A DNA stretch of 64,000 nucleotides from Candidatus Harpocratesius repetitus (GCA_021498095.1 JAIZWK010000001.1:310001-374000), one strand, 5' to 3'. Positions 18,201-28,014 are shown, counted from the first letter of the stretch. Notes: generated by a model from the sequence alone, not told the origin. Numbers and translations are program-made.

Positions 18201-19310
18201 AAAGTAATAAACACTCCAAGGACTTGGAGAATGTTCTCCAACTGAAGCAACTAAATGAATTTCTTCCCGAATACTTGGATTTATAATTGATTGCAATCTT
18301 GCACCAAGATTAAATGGTAACCAACTTGGATCAATCCATAGGATAATTACCACAGCTGCAGAAATCGGAATCATTGACCATTTTATCGCCGTAAGGATTT
18401 GTCTATAGCGTTCGGTACCTTTCAATGCATAAAGATAATGATAAGCGATCAAAAACACTAAGAATAGCAACGAAACGACATATTCAGTTTCTTGAAATGT
18501 TTTATTCCAGCTAAAATGACGATCGAGCGAAGATAACAGGAATCCAACACCCACTGTGGTCGTATATGCCATAAAAACTCTGCTATCATATTTATCTGTT
18601 AAGATTAATACTCCTACGATTAAAGGAAGGAGTAAAAAGCCATAAGATAGACCCCCCCAACTTAGTGCCAAATAACCTAAACTTAATCCTGCAAATAATC
18701 CATCTGAAAGTTTGCCGTATTTTGTTGCTCGAATGAAGAATAGGAATTCGAGCAAAATTGCGAATACTCCAATTGTTTCGTTATCATAAAATCCAGCCAC
18801 TGTCCGTTGCATATGTCCTGGAGAAAATGCTAAAAAGAACGCTGCAAACAACCCCGCTCGACGATCCAACACTTCCTTCCCCAAATAATACATTACAACA
18901 ACTGTTAATCCACCCATCACCGCTGGAAAATAATATACAACTTGGAATACGGTGACGTTAAAGCCTATTGCGATCAATAATTTGTAGATCAATGCGTTTG
19001 TGACTAACAATCCTGGACGCAGATTGAACCTGTCGACACCCTCTGGATACCAAAACTTATAATCATGAAAATGGAACCAATTAAAAAATCCCATATCTAT
19101 TAACTTCTTTGTAGAATCATATTGATACCACGGATCGAACGCTTTAATTAGAAACGTTCCTTGCACAACAGGTGATAATCGGACAATGACGGCCAAGATA
19201 AAAATGATCAACAATGAGATATAAAAGAAAGGGGCATCTTTATCGATTTTAACCGATGTTTTAATGCGATCCCCAATATCAGTGAACCATGTTTTTACTT
19301 TATTAGCCAT
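15261..19310 (-). CDS. aglB: Oligosaccharyltransferase AglB/STT3, with very long extracellular region
   Basis: A 1349-residue membrane enzyme that transfers a lipid-linked glycan to Asn of secreted proteins. Residues about 27-490 contain the GT-C type membrane domain with about 13 TM segments. Catalytic features are D59 in KAFDPWYQYD, DNE at 176-178, the SVGE motif near 356-359 and the signature WWDYGYW at 524-530, followed by the sequon-binding region. Residues about 700-1349 are a chain of beta-sandwich domains with many Asn-x-Ser/Thr sequons, making the protein about 400 residues longer than most archaeal AglB (850-970). The N-terminus is cytoplasmic (KVKTWFTDIGDRIK). The gene stands alone; other N-glycosylation genes are not in this window. 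Confidence 0.95.
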   Translation of the reverse strand: MANKVKTWFTDIGDRIKTSVKIDKDAPFFYISLLIIFILAVIVRLSPVVQGTFLIKAFDPWYQYDSTKKLIDMGFFNWFHFHDYKFWYPEGVDRFNLRPGLLVTNALIYKLLIAIGFNVTVFQVVYYFPAVMGGLTVVVMYYLGKEVLDRRAGLFAAFFLAFSPGHMQRTVAGFYDNETIGVFAILLEFLFFIRATKYGKLSDGLFAGLSLGYLALSWGGLSYGFLLLPLIVGVLILTDKYDSRVFMAYTTTVGVGFLLSSLDRHFSWNKTFQETEYVVSLLFLVFLIAYHYLYALKGTERYRQILTAIKWSMIPISAAVVIILWIDPSWLPFNLGARLQSIINPSIREEIHLVASVGEHSPSPWSVYYFNALIPVLLVIPGIFFALRRANIEDILMVIFVITLFYFTGSMVRIILLFAPAMALIGGYALSTILKFFGTLMKDQPTITRRRKRQLKRTLAKSEGIVVYFMIGILLFVQANHAIDMSADQLGYSELVAAGAFHDWEETFTWMKYNLDSSTVVVSWWDYGYWITTIGNVTTVNDNGTWNQTRIGLTGMAFMQTNEQFSAEVFRALHADYVLVYFGHLLNGLGGDEGKWPWMLRICNDNTKFYEGMSNIPKDNWYGGDDSVDTVFNEDYYVNGSSGKYYASWFNTTLVKLMFADEITSSAQLSDNSPYTAQYLVSALEGSDSQPGRTDSYGNPWTNYDTVNGNYQLQYFTPAYYSINRLVKVFKVDYDALDSAFQIKDTYIDTNGLGYAIIENTGTTSLDLQQLVVSDNVNNYPVNFTVEDGDEEFAPGDTRYVWFDSTEIDREQFGLNDGYHIEAEMKVAESTSTYSFSNNSVSTTVVSPMSGEISIDKGQSYFEYIGSDYSAHLTLQNTGELPLKVNEIHIAGEVYNQTQIESILGRKLLVVPNSTEEIELAGLTLPIATDFSQDASVSIYTIRGPSVQTVISQSITGYSIGFNPSILADLPETAYRFDQSTYQPISSSLSKNVYVNYNNNSYLLDNGTLYLEISNTGDEMFSLQNIITPDDTISIYDIQNAQGEYVNPLEGDNYQLLFVNPGETRKIRAEVSNVELNEPKLIAITATVDGQRVTRNSALFVPRSVTPKVAIINSTDAQTFAFTNETVRLTLKNIGFDPITLDQVVINGTETIELNETMVREGSLSLLPDDIAVIEFPISTFAVNLTNTLSVQVNIDEDVNGFSVSTIDSILPTLEPVFAIVPPGQIYPHQIDETYASVGDDLIHLVIQVENEQVVNIDSIMFSLSGDSNDYQYLNLTAVGGIDLRDEDNNPLTGLTLTGGAADDTTIQLFYLNIDPSVYSITLTQNEPIYLIIRTIAGYEATITLTISA

Positions 19311-19650
19311 ATTAAAAACCTTGTAACAATGTAGAAAGGTGTAATAATGTCACGATAAACTAGGGAGAAAAAGGTAAACTCAATAAAAAATATTGTAGTT
19401 CATTTGTGCAATAAAGATTAAGAAAAGGGAAGGGAATAATCTGTATAATAAAGTTAAACTTTTTAAAATTTAAAATATACAAAGCTCGCAAAATAATGGC
19501 ATAAAGAAATTACTCAAGAAAAAAACTTCATGGATTGCAAATAAAAGAAGAATTAGTGGATAAATTGGAAAATATCTTATTGAAATCAATAGAAATTGAA
19601 TAAAAAATAATTAATAATTACAAAATTGATCACTTTTATAGTTGTATGTA
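19311..19650. other. Intergenic region upstream of aglB
   Basis: About 340 bases, AT-rich, without a credible gene in any frame. It should hold the aglB promoter (on the minus strand just above 19310) and the terminator of the GH116 gene, but I see no distinct motif, repeat or RNA-like structure. Confidence 0.4.
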
Positions 19651-22278
19651 TTAATCAGGAAGCAATCCAACCCAAGATTCACCTTCTTTTAAAGCCAATG
19701 GGTTCAACAATGGTAGACTCGTATCCTTACCTTTCACATCTCGATAAACAATTGTACGAATTACTCGATCGGGAATATTAGTCCAAATAACTGTGATTTT
19801 GGCTTCATGAGACAGTTTATTATAATCAAGCATGAAATACACTTGAGAGAAAAACACAGGAATTCGGAGAGTATCTTCCTCTGCATATACTTTGGGTGAT
19901 AAAATAAGCTTTTCATCAATTCCATCATAAAACATTCCCGACAAAGCATGTAAAACACCCCAAATAACAGGACGAGTCATATATGTATATCCACTCCTCC
20001 CAAACAAATTCGTATCCCATGGAAATCCTTCATAAAAACCTTTATCAAAAATCATTTTAATTATCTGCAATCCTGCTTCAACCCGTCCCAGATATATGGC
20101 TTCAAAGGCTTGATATGAAATGGACTGCCATACATAATTACCCATATATTTCTCACCTTGAAGATGACCGTAAACTTGCTCAATTCCTTTAATATTGGCT
20201 TCTAAATAGGGAAGTGGCATTGTTGCTTGTTTTTTAAAGTAACTAAACTTATGAGAATCTACTAAAGTCTGAGTTTGCAATTGACTCATTTTCAGACTTT
20301 TTTCAAATTCAAGTACAGGTTTTAATCCAGAATAGCGGGAAAACCAATCGCCTGCCAAAGCACCGGTAAAAATAGTATCTTTATCAAATGAAGTTCGAAA
20401 ATATCCTTTTTCATTCCATAAATCATACTCAATTTTTGTCAAAACTTTTGAGTATAGATTGTATATATCTTTTGCAGTTTCTTGATGGTGAATTAAGTTC
20501 TCTGTGTCAAATTTCTGCATTTTTAAAGCAAGTTGATGAAGCATTTGTAGAGTACTAAGATATAATATTGCACTGTAAATGAATCCACGACCAAATTCCA
20601 TCACATCATAGGTAGTAATTCCTTCTGGAATATTATCAATTGAAACGCGCTGAAGATATTTCCACATGGTTAAAAAACGCTTCCAATATTTTTTCAGATA
20701 ATCAGTTTTACCTTCATTTAAAATCCAACGCCCCATTTGTAAAATTTGACTCATTGTTAAATCCACCCATTCCCTCTTGCCCTTATTAATTATTTTTATG
20801 GGACGACCATAAGGAACTTCAGCCGTACCCAAAGCAATATCACAATTACCATTTCCATGAGGAACTTTCCCATTTTCAGTTAATTCTAAAAATGTAAGGA
20901 CTTCAGATTCATTCAAGGATGGAAAAAATATAGAAAGAAATATATGACTGGATAAACGTTGATCGTTGGTTCCTGTCAAACCACCAAATGGCCAATCCCA
21001 AGGCACACCCTCAATTGTGTAAAATTTACCTTCTTTCGTGAATACTGAATTAGTTATTATAGCATCCATAGAATTAAGTAAATAATTTTGCAACCAAACA
21101 GGTAAATTAGAATCGGTTAAAATATATTCGAGTGATAAAGATTCAGTATAGAGCATATCGTGGTTATTTACAATATATTTTGATAATTGATCAACAGTTT
21201 GAAAATGATTTAAATAATAATGTCCATAATCAATACCCCAATGTTGGTTAATTAATTTTCGGATTCGTTGCTTTTTTTCAATGACATGCTCCGGCATCCA
21301 CCAAACGACATAAAAATCAACCAAAATATTTGATTCAGGTTCAACCATGAATTTGACAGCAAAAGCTCCACTTTTACCAGTCGAATCTGTCTGCTCATCT
21401 ATTGTTCCATCTACAGAAAACTGCTCCAAAATTGAAGCACGCTCAGCAGATTCATCCCATTGTAGACACTTGGTAATATATAACCGAGATTGAGTTCGAA
21501 TATCTGGTGTATGACAGAATACGTAATAACTCCCTACCACACGGCGCATTGGATCAATTTTTGAGGGATTTAATTTAGTTCCATACATTAAGCCTGAACC
21601 AAAATCTTGTTCTAAATTTTGAATGAAATTATCATTAGATTTATTATATTTTACAGGACCATCAAATGGAACAAGATATTTTGATCCTCCGCTCCCTCCA
21701 ATTCCTAAAATGTTTTGAAAACTAAAAAGTATGGAAGTAAAAATTGGATTATATGTAGGATTTGATATTTTAAACCGAAATACAGATACGGGTAAGGAGG
21801 AATCCTTAGGATTATGAGGTATGAAAGGTGTAAATCCATTCAATTCAATTTTTAAAGGAATGTTAGAATCACCATATAAAATCTGAAAACGGGGAAATTT
21901 TCCTTCAAAAAGAACATTTTCGATTGGATCTATGTTTTTATACTCGGAATTTACTAAAGAATTTTCATAAGATCGCCTTAAAATCCGTGTCGCCATAGTT
22001 TCATCTTGCTTCATCCAAAGTGCGAAAAATGTACCTTTAGTCTCTTTTACTGGTTGAAACCAATTATGATTTGTTTGCCAATTTCCAAATCCACCATCGG
22101 TAAATATCCGAAATCCCCCTGTTCCAATTCCACCTAAAGGAAATCCTTTGGATGTTCGGTAGTTTGCATAACGGTTAGTATCTGGGTCATAATTGGCACG
22201 TAAGTGCGGATGATTTGGATCATATGCACTATTAGCTTGACTTTTAACACCGTCCGAATGTGATTTCATTGCGCTCAA
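19651..22278 (-). CDS. GH116-family glycosidase (GBA2/glucosylceramidase-like)
   Basis: An 875-residue protein of the non-lysosomal glucosylceramidase family. The N-terminal beta domain starts with the signature GFPLGGIGTGGFRIF and GNWQTNHNWFQP. The C-terminal (alpha/alpha)6 domain has YTIEGVPWDWPFGGLTGTND (likely region of the nucleophile Glu, EG motif), TTYDVMEFGRG, and GALAGDWFSRYSG, comparable to the AGQW motif of GH116. No signal peptide, so cytosolic action on beta-glucosides or beta-xylosides is likely, as for archaeal relatives. The length is slightly above the usual 650-850 of prokaryotic members. It lies upstream of aglB on the same strand with a 340-base gap, so it is not clearly one operon. 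Confidence 0.85.
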   Translation of the reverse strand: MSAMKSHSDGVKSQANSAYDPNHPHLRANYDPDTNRYANYRTSKGFPLGGIGTGGFRIFTDGGFGNWQTNHNWFQPVKETKGTFFALWMKQDETMATRILRRSYENSLVNSEYKNIDPIENVLFEGKFPRFQILYGDSNIPLKIELNGFTPFIPHNPKDSSLPVSVFRFKISNPTYNPIFTSILFSFQNILGIGGSGGSKYLVPFDGPVKYNKSNDNFIQNLEQDFGSGLMYGTKLNPSKIDPMRRVVGSYYVFCHTPDIRTQSRLYITKCLQWDESAERASILEQFSVDGTIDEQTDSTGKSGAFAVKFMVEPESNILVDFYVVWWMPEHVIEKKQRIRKLINQHWGIDYGHYYLNHFQTVDQLSKYIVNNHDMLYTESLSLEYILTDSNLPVWLQNYLLNSMDAIITNSVFTKEGKFYTIEGVPWDWPFGGLTGTNDQRLSSHIFLSIFFPSLNESEVLTFLELTENGKVPHGNGNCDIALGTAEVPYGRPIKIINKGKREWVDLTMSQILQMGRWILNEGKTDYLKKYWKRFLTMWKYLQRVSIDNIPEGITTYDVMEFGRGFIYSAILYLSTLQMLHQLALKMQKFDTENLIHHQETAKDIYNLYSKVLTKIEYDLWNEKGYFRTSFDKDTIFTGALAGDWFSRYSGLKPVLEFEKSLKMSQLQTQTLVDSHKFSYFKKQATMPLPYLEANIKGIEQVYGHLQGEKYMGNYVWQSISYQAFEAIYLGRVEAGLQIIKMIFDKGFYEGFPWDTNLFGRSGYTYMTRPVIWGVLHALSGMFYDGIDEKLILSPKVYAEEDTLRIPVFFSQVYFMLDYNKLSHEAKITVIWTNIPDRVIRTIVYRDVKGKDTSLPLLNPLALKEGESWVGLLPD

Positions 22279-22419
22279 TACATTATTCTTTTCGATTATT
22301 ATAAGCTTTATTTATTTTGCAATGCAAAAACATTCATATGACATTTACTTTTTTGATTTTTTTTTGTCATAATATTTAATTCCAAATATGAAAAAGAAGT
22401 GAAAAAAATTCGAAGATTT

Positions 22420-22875
22420 TTATGGATCGAACATGTTAGATCCGCAATTAGAACAAAATCGGGCATCAATTGGGTTTAAAGCCCCGCACATACTGCAAGT
22501 CTTCTGTTTTGGAACACCAGAAGTTGGACGATAAGTTGATTGTGAAGATTCCCTTGTAGAACTACTCGAAGAACCATCAGGTTGACCATATAAATTGGTT
22601 GAATCTGGTTGTCCATATCCTGAATAGGAAGATGATGAAAACCCAGGTTCACCTCCAATTGGAGCCAATGGGGGATGACTTGAGCGAACTATTAAGTATA
22701 CCACCCCTCCAATACACCACCCACAGCAACAAGTTAGGATTACATAACCAGTTGGTTCTATTCCTCTAGTTCTTGCATCCTTTGCAATTATATATGCAAC
22801 AATAATTGTTATTATTGTACTGAAAATTAATCCTGAAGTACTTATTGAAAAATCATAATCATATTGAAAGAGCAT
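22420..22875 (-). CDS. Small membrane protein with C-terminal zinc ribbon
   Basis: A 151-residue protein. Two hydrophobic segments (about 13-33 and 42-64; the second contains CCCGWCIGG) are followed by a Ser/Gly/Gln-rich flexible linker (70-125) and a zinc ribbon CSMCGALNPIDARFCSNCG. Double-CxxC ribbons at the end of such linkers usually face the cytoplasm and serve in protein binding. The family is common in archaea and has no known function. Monocistronic. Confidence 0.7.
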   Translation of the reverse strand: MLFQYDYDFSISTSGLIFSTIITIIVAYIIAKDARTRGIEPTGYVILTCCCGWCIGGVVYLIVRSSHPPLAPIGGEPGFSSSSYSGYGQPDSTNLYGQPDGSSSSSTRESSQSTYRPTSGVPKQKTCSMCGALNPIDARFCSNCGSNMFDP

Positions 22876-22948
22876 AATAGTATTATTGGTTATATATTTA
22901 TAAATTTATAATGTAATTTAAAAGTGAGAAGAATTTACCTTATATAGA

Positions 22949-23779
22949 ATGGGTAAAGATGAGAATCCATCAAAAATGAAAGTCTTAGAAAATATTCCAA
23001 TAAATTATTCTCAATTAAATTCTACCAGATTGAATAATCAATCAAACATTATAGAAAAAACAATTAATATCAATCAATCAAATATTATAAAACAATCAGA
23101 TATTATCGAACAGTTAAATATTAATGAACAATTTAATATCAATAAACAATCAAAGAATAAAAATAACATAAAGCATTCCAAAAATCTAAGAATAAAAGCA
23201 TATTTACAAAAAAATTGGATTTCACTTTTCTCACATCATCCTCCATGTTCTCATTTTCAAGATCATACATTCAGAATAGGCAAATATCATTTTTGTATTG
23301 GTTGTTATATAGGATATCCTGCAGGATTTCTTGGGATTTTATTAGGCAATATTATTCTTCTGCAAAATTGGCTGTTAAATATAGTTTTATTAATTTTTGG
23401 ATTAATAGGCTTTGTTTTAGGATATATTCCAAGCTTTTTTCATTGGATTCATAGAAAACCGCTAAAAATGCTGCAAAAATTTATTATAGGCATATCTGGA
23501 GGCATTTTACTGTTTTCTATTTATAAAATTCTTCCAGTTTCTCCTTTTTTCAAGTTTTTAAATACATTTTTCGCTTTTAATATCATAATGGCACCAGTTT
23601 TTTTAAAGCATTACTTCAGTATGCGCAATATTTGTGATACCTGTCCCGACAAGTGGAATCCAGAAAAATGTCCTGTGAAATTTTGTTTGGCTAAGCGTCC
23701 TTCTTCCTTTTCCAATTCTTCAAATTTCTCAAACTCTTTTCACAATTCTCATACTTCAGATTCTTCAGATTCTTCATAA
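22949..23779 (+). CDS. DUF2085 family membrane protein
   Basis: A 276-residue protein whose core (about 85-245) has the DUF2085 features: SHHPPCSHFQDH, FCIGCYIGYPAG, three to four TM segments and the C-terminal CDTCPDKWNPEKCPVKFC. The cysteines and His suggest metal or redox function. The first 75 residues are a low-complexity stretch of repeated Asn/Gln/Ile words (NQSNII, NINQSN, QFNINKQ), and the last 25 are nearly all Ser/Asn. The low-complexity ends look like slipped-strand expansions. Function of DUF2085 is unknown. Confidence 0.75.
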   Translation: MGKDENPSKMKVLENIPINYSQLNSTRLNNQSNIIEKTININQSNIIKQSDIIEQLNINEQFNINKQSKNKNNIKHSKNLRIKAYLQKNWISLFSHHPPCSHFQDHTFRIGKYHFCIGCYIGYPAGFLGILLGNIILLQNWLLNIVLLIFGLIGFVLGYIPSFFHWIHRKPLKMLQKFIIGISGGILLFSIYKILPVSPFFKFLNTFFAFNIIMAPVFLKHYFSMRNICDTCPDKWNPEKCPVKFCLAKRPSSFSNSSNFSNSFHNSHTSDSSDSS

Positions 23780-23837
23780 TCAAAATGTTTTAAACACTTT
23801 TGTAATATTTTTATAATACTTTTGAAATATAACTATC

Positions 23838-24722
23838 TTACATTATCAATTCATAACCGCTTTTCAATTTAAACTTAGGCCGAAAGTTTTTTGCCCACCT
23901 TATATATTCCTTTCGCAGTTCTTTTTCTGGAATCTGTTCGGCAGCAATTAAAGCATAATCCATAAATTTAATCCGCTCAGCAGTCCATGTAGTTTCAAAC
24001 CCGTATTCTTCAAAAAATAGCTTCTCCCACTCCTTATAACGCTCGATATTCTCCTGCTTTCGGGGATGGATGAACGAATCAAAAATCAGCATAAAATTTT
24101 CGCTGTTTTCAAACTGGGTGCAGTCCCAGAACTCAATCGGCAGAAATGAAATGTGAGGTATATGAGGAAGATTTGAAATATTAATCCATAGTTCAGGATT
24201 ATGGGTAAATTCAATCGGAATCTCTTTTAATTCCCGCAAACTCCTAAATTTCAATTTTTCTAATGAAATACAGAATGCCCAATTTATGGGAACCTGCTTC
24301 ATGCGGTGCTTTCCATCGTTTTTGGGCGGCAGCGTTATTTTTTCACCATCGAACATTTTTTCATGCCACTCGCAAAGAAAGTCTTCACCGATTGAAATTT
24401 CCCGCAGGCGATAGCAGTGGGCGAAATCTATGTTGTAGTCGTCTAAAACGGCAGCAATAGTTTCAAATTTTTGCAAATATTGGTATTGGTCGCATTTAAG
24501 CGGAATTTTTATATTATTAAAAAAAGAAATACGTATATTTTTTATTTTTGGCGGCCATTTAACCACCCGCAGCTGATCTTTTCCAGTTATTACAATTTCT
24601 TTGCAGTTGATGAAGGCTGAAAAATCTGCTTCATTATTGGGAAAATTACAATAACCAACATGAAGCTTATACACTTTATCTATATCTTTCCATTTTTTAA
24701 CATTAAAATCTTGCCTTACCAA
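23838..24722 (-). CDS. Hypothetical protein with leucine-rich-repeat-like pattern
   Basis: A 294-residue cytosolic protein I do not recognise. It has irregular repeats of the type ...LxKLKFRSLRELKEIP... and ...LREISIG..., each about 22-25 residues apart, which recalls degenerate leucine-rich repeats. The C-terminal 60 residues are helical and charged (ERYKEWEKLFFEEYGFE). The coding sequence is visibly richer in G and C than the neighbouring chromosomal genes. It is the left-most gene of the island of unknown genes reaching to 29980. Confidence 0.55.
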   Translation of the reverse strand: MVRQDFNVKKWKDIDKVYKLHVGYCNFPNNEADFSAFINCKEIVITGKDQLRVVKWPPKIKNIRISFFNNIKIPLKCDQYQYLQKFETIAAVLDDYNIDFAHCYRLREISIGEDFLCEWHEKMFDGEKITLPPKNDGKHRMKQVPINWAFCISLEKLKFRSLRELKEIPIEFTHNPELWINISNLPHIPHISFLPIEFWDCTQFENSENFMLIFDSFIHPRKQENIERYKEWEKLFFEEYGFETTWTAERIKFMDYALIAAEQIPEKELRKEYIRWAKNFRPKFKLKSGYELIM

Positions 24723-24894
24723 TATTAATTCTAATTTATCGTTATAAACTTGAATATATTCAACATATTTAGGTTTTTTATGCTACATTACATCTCATCC
24801 ACTTTTTTTTTCCATTTACTTTATTTTCTTATCCAATGTATATTAAAAAAAAACGATATTAAAAAATTAACCTACTCTCGGGCAGACCAACCTT

Positions 24895-26300
24895 CTATCC
24901 GACAAATCCCTCAATCGCATCCAAATATGCATCAAAATTGTTCATGGCACTTTCATCGGCATATTCTTCGTAGTATAAGCGCATTTCGTTCTTGTATTTC
25001 AGATAGTATGCGAAACACTGCTTCAGCATCATTAACTGCGAATTTGAATTGAAGATGCTCACGGGATTTTCTATCTGGGCATACCACCGGTCGAGTCGGG
25101 AGTCAAATTGAATGTTGCCGTTCTCATCTAAAGTGGGAACGAAGTATTCGATTAATTTACCATCATTTGTTTTGTAGGTTTTAATTTCACCTTTAACGCC
25201 GAATGCCTTGATGATACCCTCGAGTCGGTTCCATGTGGCAATGTATGCATTTCTATTACCACCTTTTGATTTCATCATCAACTTAATATCGTTGTAAAAC
25301 CTTTTCTTTTTTAAATATGAATCTTTCAAATCCTGCTCGGATGAATGCAGCGTATACTGCTCATAAACCCACTTTGCCAGCACGGATACTGAGTCTCGGA
25401 TGCTGGACCCTTGAAATTCGGCGAGATTGCGGAGGTTGAAAAAGGCACGGGCATCTTCAAGTTCAATCAGCACCATTTTTTCAGGATGCCCATGAATTTC
25501 ATCTCTCATTATATCACTAAATGTTTTGATAGCTTCATAGGTCCCCAGAATATTAATCATTGATAAGCCATTCTGGAAGGCAGTCCAAATTTTACGGGTC
25601 TTCTTTGTATAATATTCGATATCCTCTGCATCCGCTCCATGCATTCCCACGCCGTAAATACCGGGATACCGCCAATTAACCGCACTGCCGTCCGCTCCAA
25701 ATAAATTCAGCATATTCTCAAATACCAGAAAATCCATAACGAAGCGCTCAATTCCATTATTTATATCGGGTTCGTTTGTTTTATAATATTCTCTTTTAAC
25801 AGGGTCCCACAAATCCATGGAAAACTGCGGAATTATCATGGAATAGGGCGAAGGCGTGGTAGGGACAATGTCTTTAACGGCATCTGAAATGGGGGTGCCG
25901 AGCTGGAAGAATTTGATTGTATGATCCTTATCATTTTGAATTTGACCAGCCATACTTTCGAAAACCAACACTTCTCTTCCCGAATCGATTACTTCGCTTT
26001 TAATCATTCCGAATTGTATGAAATTAGCAATAAAGGCGATTTTTTTGGCACCTATAATGATAATTGGGTCGGGAAGAGCGCTGGGGGGCATATAGTAGTG
26101 ATGATCATCGATTACTTTTTCGCTGAGATAGTTTTTAACTCTATCTTGATTTAGATATTCTAATTTGTTTTTAATCAGATAGTCAATTGTGGAACGGAGT
26201 GCCTCGATATTGGTAAAAAGGGATGCCAAAGAAATCCATGCTGCGTGCATCAGCACCCATTCGTGAATTTGAGTGGCAGAATTTAAATTGTTGACCCTGT
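24895..26300 (-). CDS. Hypothetical protein, probably the C-terminal part of a frameshifted fusion
   Basis: An open frame of about 470 codons of unknown family. The first usable start is the GTG at 26256, but the frame stays open and protein-like upstream: LNRVNNLNSATQIHEWVL leads directly into MHAAWISLASLF. It reaches a run of ten A (26307-26316, minus strand) without any ATG, GTG or TTG. The preceding gene ends at exactly that A run (YIKKKD-stop at 26301). One extra A would fuse the two into a product of about 630 residues. The protein has helical N- and C-terminal parts and a central mixed region with DPIIIIGAKKIAF and GVGMHGADAED. No catalytic motif is recognised. Part of an apparent four-gene operon (28170 to 24895). 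Confidence 0.6.
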
Positions 26301-26780
26301 TTAATCTTTTTTTTTTATATATTGTAAATATTCGCTGTATCCTAATCTTTTCTGCAAAAATTGGGTCAAATAATCAGCAGCACCTCCAAGATTAACTGCA
26401 ATTTTATGATCAGTATAACCACCTGCATCTTGGGAAATTTTGCTGATTCTACTTAAAATATTTTCAATTCGCTTAATTCCCCAATAATTCCATACTAATG
26501 TTTTCAAATCGAGAAATGTTTTTATATTATGGACAATCCGCCAGTATTTACTTGCCTCATCTGCTTCAAACAATTCCTTTATTTCGCTGATATATTTCAA
26601 TCCATCTAAGGATTCATCGAAAAAGTGCTCTTTTAATTCTGTGCCGGCGCCGGGAAGGTCTTTATCCAAAGCGTTAAAATCAAAAAATAAGTCTTTAAGC
26701 TGCTCTGCAATATCGGGAACATTCTTATAAATATTTTTTAATGATGTTCTAATTCTTTGTAAGCCTGATTTAAAATTCAA
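26301..26780 (-). CDS. Hypothetical helical protein, N-terminal part of a possible fusion
   Basis: A 159-residue mainly helical protein (IRTSLKNIYKNV, DIAEQLKDLFFDF, ISEIKELFEADEA, IENILSRISKISQD) of unknown family. It ends in YIKKKD and stop, encoded by a run of ten A. Because the following frame has no start but is open from this run onward, this is probably the N-terminal portion of a longer protein made by slippage, or separated by a homopolymer error. Its ATG overlaps the stop of the upstream membrane protein gene by 11 bases, so these genes are co-translated. Confidence 0.6.
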   Translation of the reverse strand: MNFKSGLQRIRTSLKNIYKNVPDIAEQLKDLFFDFNALDKDLPGAGTELKEHFFDESLDGLKYISEIKELFEADEASKYWRIVHNIKTFLDLKTLVWNYWGIKRIENILSRISKISQDAGGYTDHKIAVNLGGAADYLTQFLQKRLGYSEYLQYIKKKD

Positions 26781-27945
26781 TTGAAGTTGATATTCGATGT
26801 GAACGCGCTTGGCTGAGATGCGTGAGTTGATAGATGAGATTGCGGTAAAACTTTATAGATTGAAAGCGAAAAGCACGATGAAAGGTTTGCAGTGTGAAAG
26901 TATAGGGAATGGAAATCTGTTCTGAATCCACATTTTGAATAATACTTGTCTGCAGGTTGGAATCATTTAAAACGGATTGTGGTGAAAAAAGAGTAAATAG
27001 TTCAAATGGTTTATGATGGTGGCGGATTAGAAACGATCTTCTAAGAAAATCTATTACTAAAATCATGCAGAAAAATCCAAAAAATATTCCTAAAAACCAA
27101 TTTCTCAGAAGCGATGCTTGAAAAGAATAAAAAGTTAACCCTATCCCTAATCCAATAATAAAGAAAAGCGAAGAAAGTGAACGAAAAATCCCAATCCATA
27201 AAAATCGGCTATTCCTAATCTCACAAATTGATTGCTGACCTGCATTACCTTGAATAACATTCATCAATCCTTCGAATGTAAGTGCTTCAAATCGGTAGTG
27301 GGGAAATTCAGCTTCGATTACCGACTGCAGTATTGTTAAAGCTTCATCGGTCTTTCGCAAAAGTTTCAGCATTTTCCCCCGATTGGGTGCATTTAACCTT
27401 TTAGTCACAACCAAATGATAAGAAAATTCCCGGGGTATCTTGCTTCCATCCAGTGAAATCCGTATGGTTAGTGGTATATTGTGCCACATTTGATATAATC
27501 TGCGCATCAAATCAGCAAAATTCGGTCGAATATGAACACTTGTGGCCGATAATCGAAATCCTGCATGAATAAAGCAGATCCCCGTTCTCAAATTCTGCAT
27601 AATGAGAAAAGAGTGAATAAAGTTGTATTCATCGAATTCTACAGGTGGTATTGTTCCGATAAGCAGGTGATCGGGGTGCATCAACTTTCGAGAGCCGTTA
27701 TAGAGGGTGGTACGAACATGTCGGGAATTATCATAAAACCAAAGCAGAAGCCACATGATTTCAGCACACAGCCAAGATATCAACATGCTTGAATCTTGAT
27801 TGATTGTGGCGGAGATTACGCCCATTACAATAAAGATAACAAATCCAATTAATGCGGTAATGGTATGGGTTCGCAGTTGGGGGCGGTTAATATCCGTGAA
27901 TACTCTAGGCGAGAATGGGATTATTTGAGGATTTTTTGCAGGCAT
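26770..27945 (-). CDS. Hypothetical membrane protein with four TM segments
   Basis: About 391 residues from the ATG at 27945; a TTG 11 codons upstream is also open. Two TM segments near residues 27-70 and two near 255-305 flank soluble regions. The middle soluble part (about 90-240) reads FIHSFLIMQNLRTGICFIHAG and DEALTILQSVIEAEFPHYRF. A membrane protein with this layout could recall N-terminal parts of conjugation-type ATPases, but there is no Walker motif. I assign no function. A TTTAAATAC about 28 bases before 27945 is a possible TATA box for a leaderless transcript. It overlaps the next gene by 11 bases. Confidence 0.55.
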   Translation of the reverse strand: MPAKNPQIIPFSPRVFTDINRPQLRTHTITALIGFVIFIVMGVISATINQDSSMLISWLCAEIMWLLLWFYDNSRHVRTTLYNGSRKLMHPDHLLIGTIPPVEFDEYNFIHSFLIMQNLRTGICFIHAGFRLSATSVHIRPNFADLMRRLYQMWHNIPLTIRISLDGSKIPREFSYHLVVTKRLNAPNRGKMLKLLRKTDEALTILQSVIEAEFPHYRFEALTFEGLMNVIQGNAGQQSICEIRNSRFLWIGIFRSLSSLFFIIGLGIGLTFYSFQASLLRNWFLGIFFGFFCMILVIDFLRRSFLIRHHHKPFELFTLFSPQSVLNDSNLQTSIIQNVDSEQISIPYTFTLQTFHRAFRFQSIKFYRNLIYQLTHLSQARSHRISTSIEF

Positions 27946-28014
27946 ATAATTGTGAATGATTGATGTATTTAAATCCAAAAATTAAAAAAAATAGAAAAAG
28001 GAAAAAATGCAATA

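Noticed and set aside
24560..24590. Third copy of the AGCTGATCT element of the structured RNA
   Set aside because: The word occurs inside a coding sequence without either hairpin; chance match.
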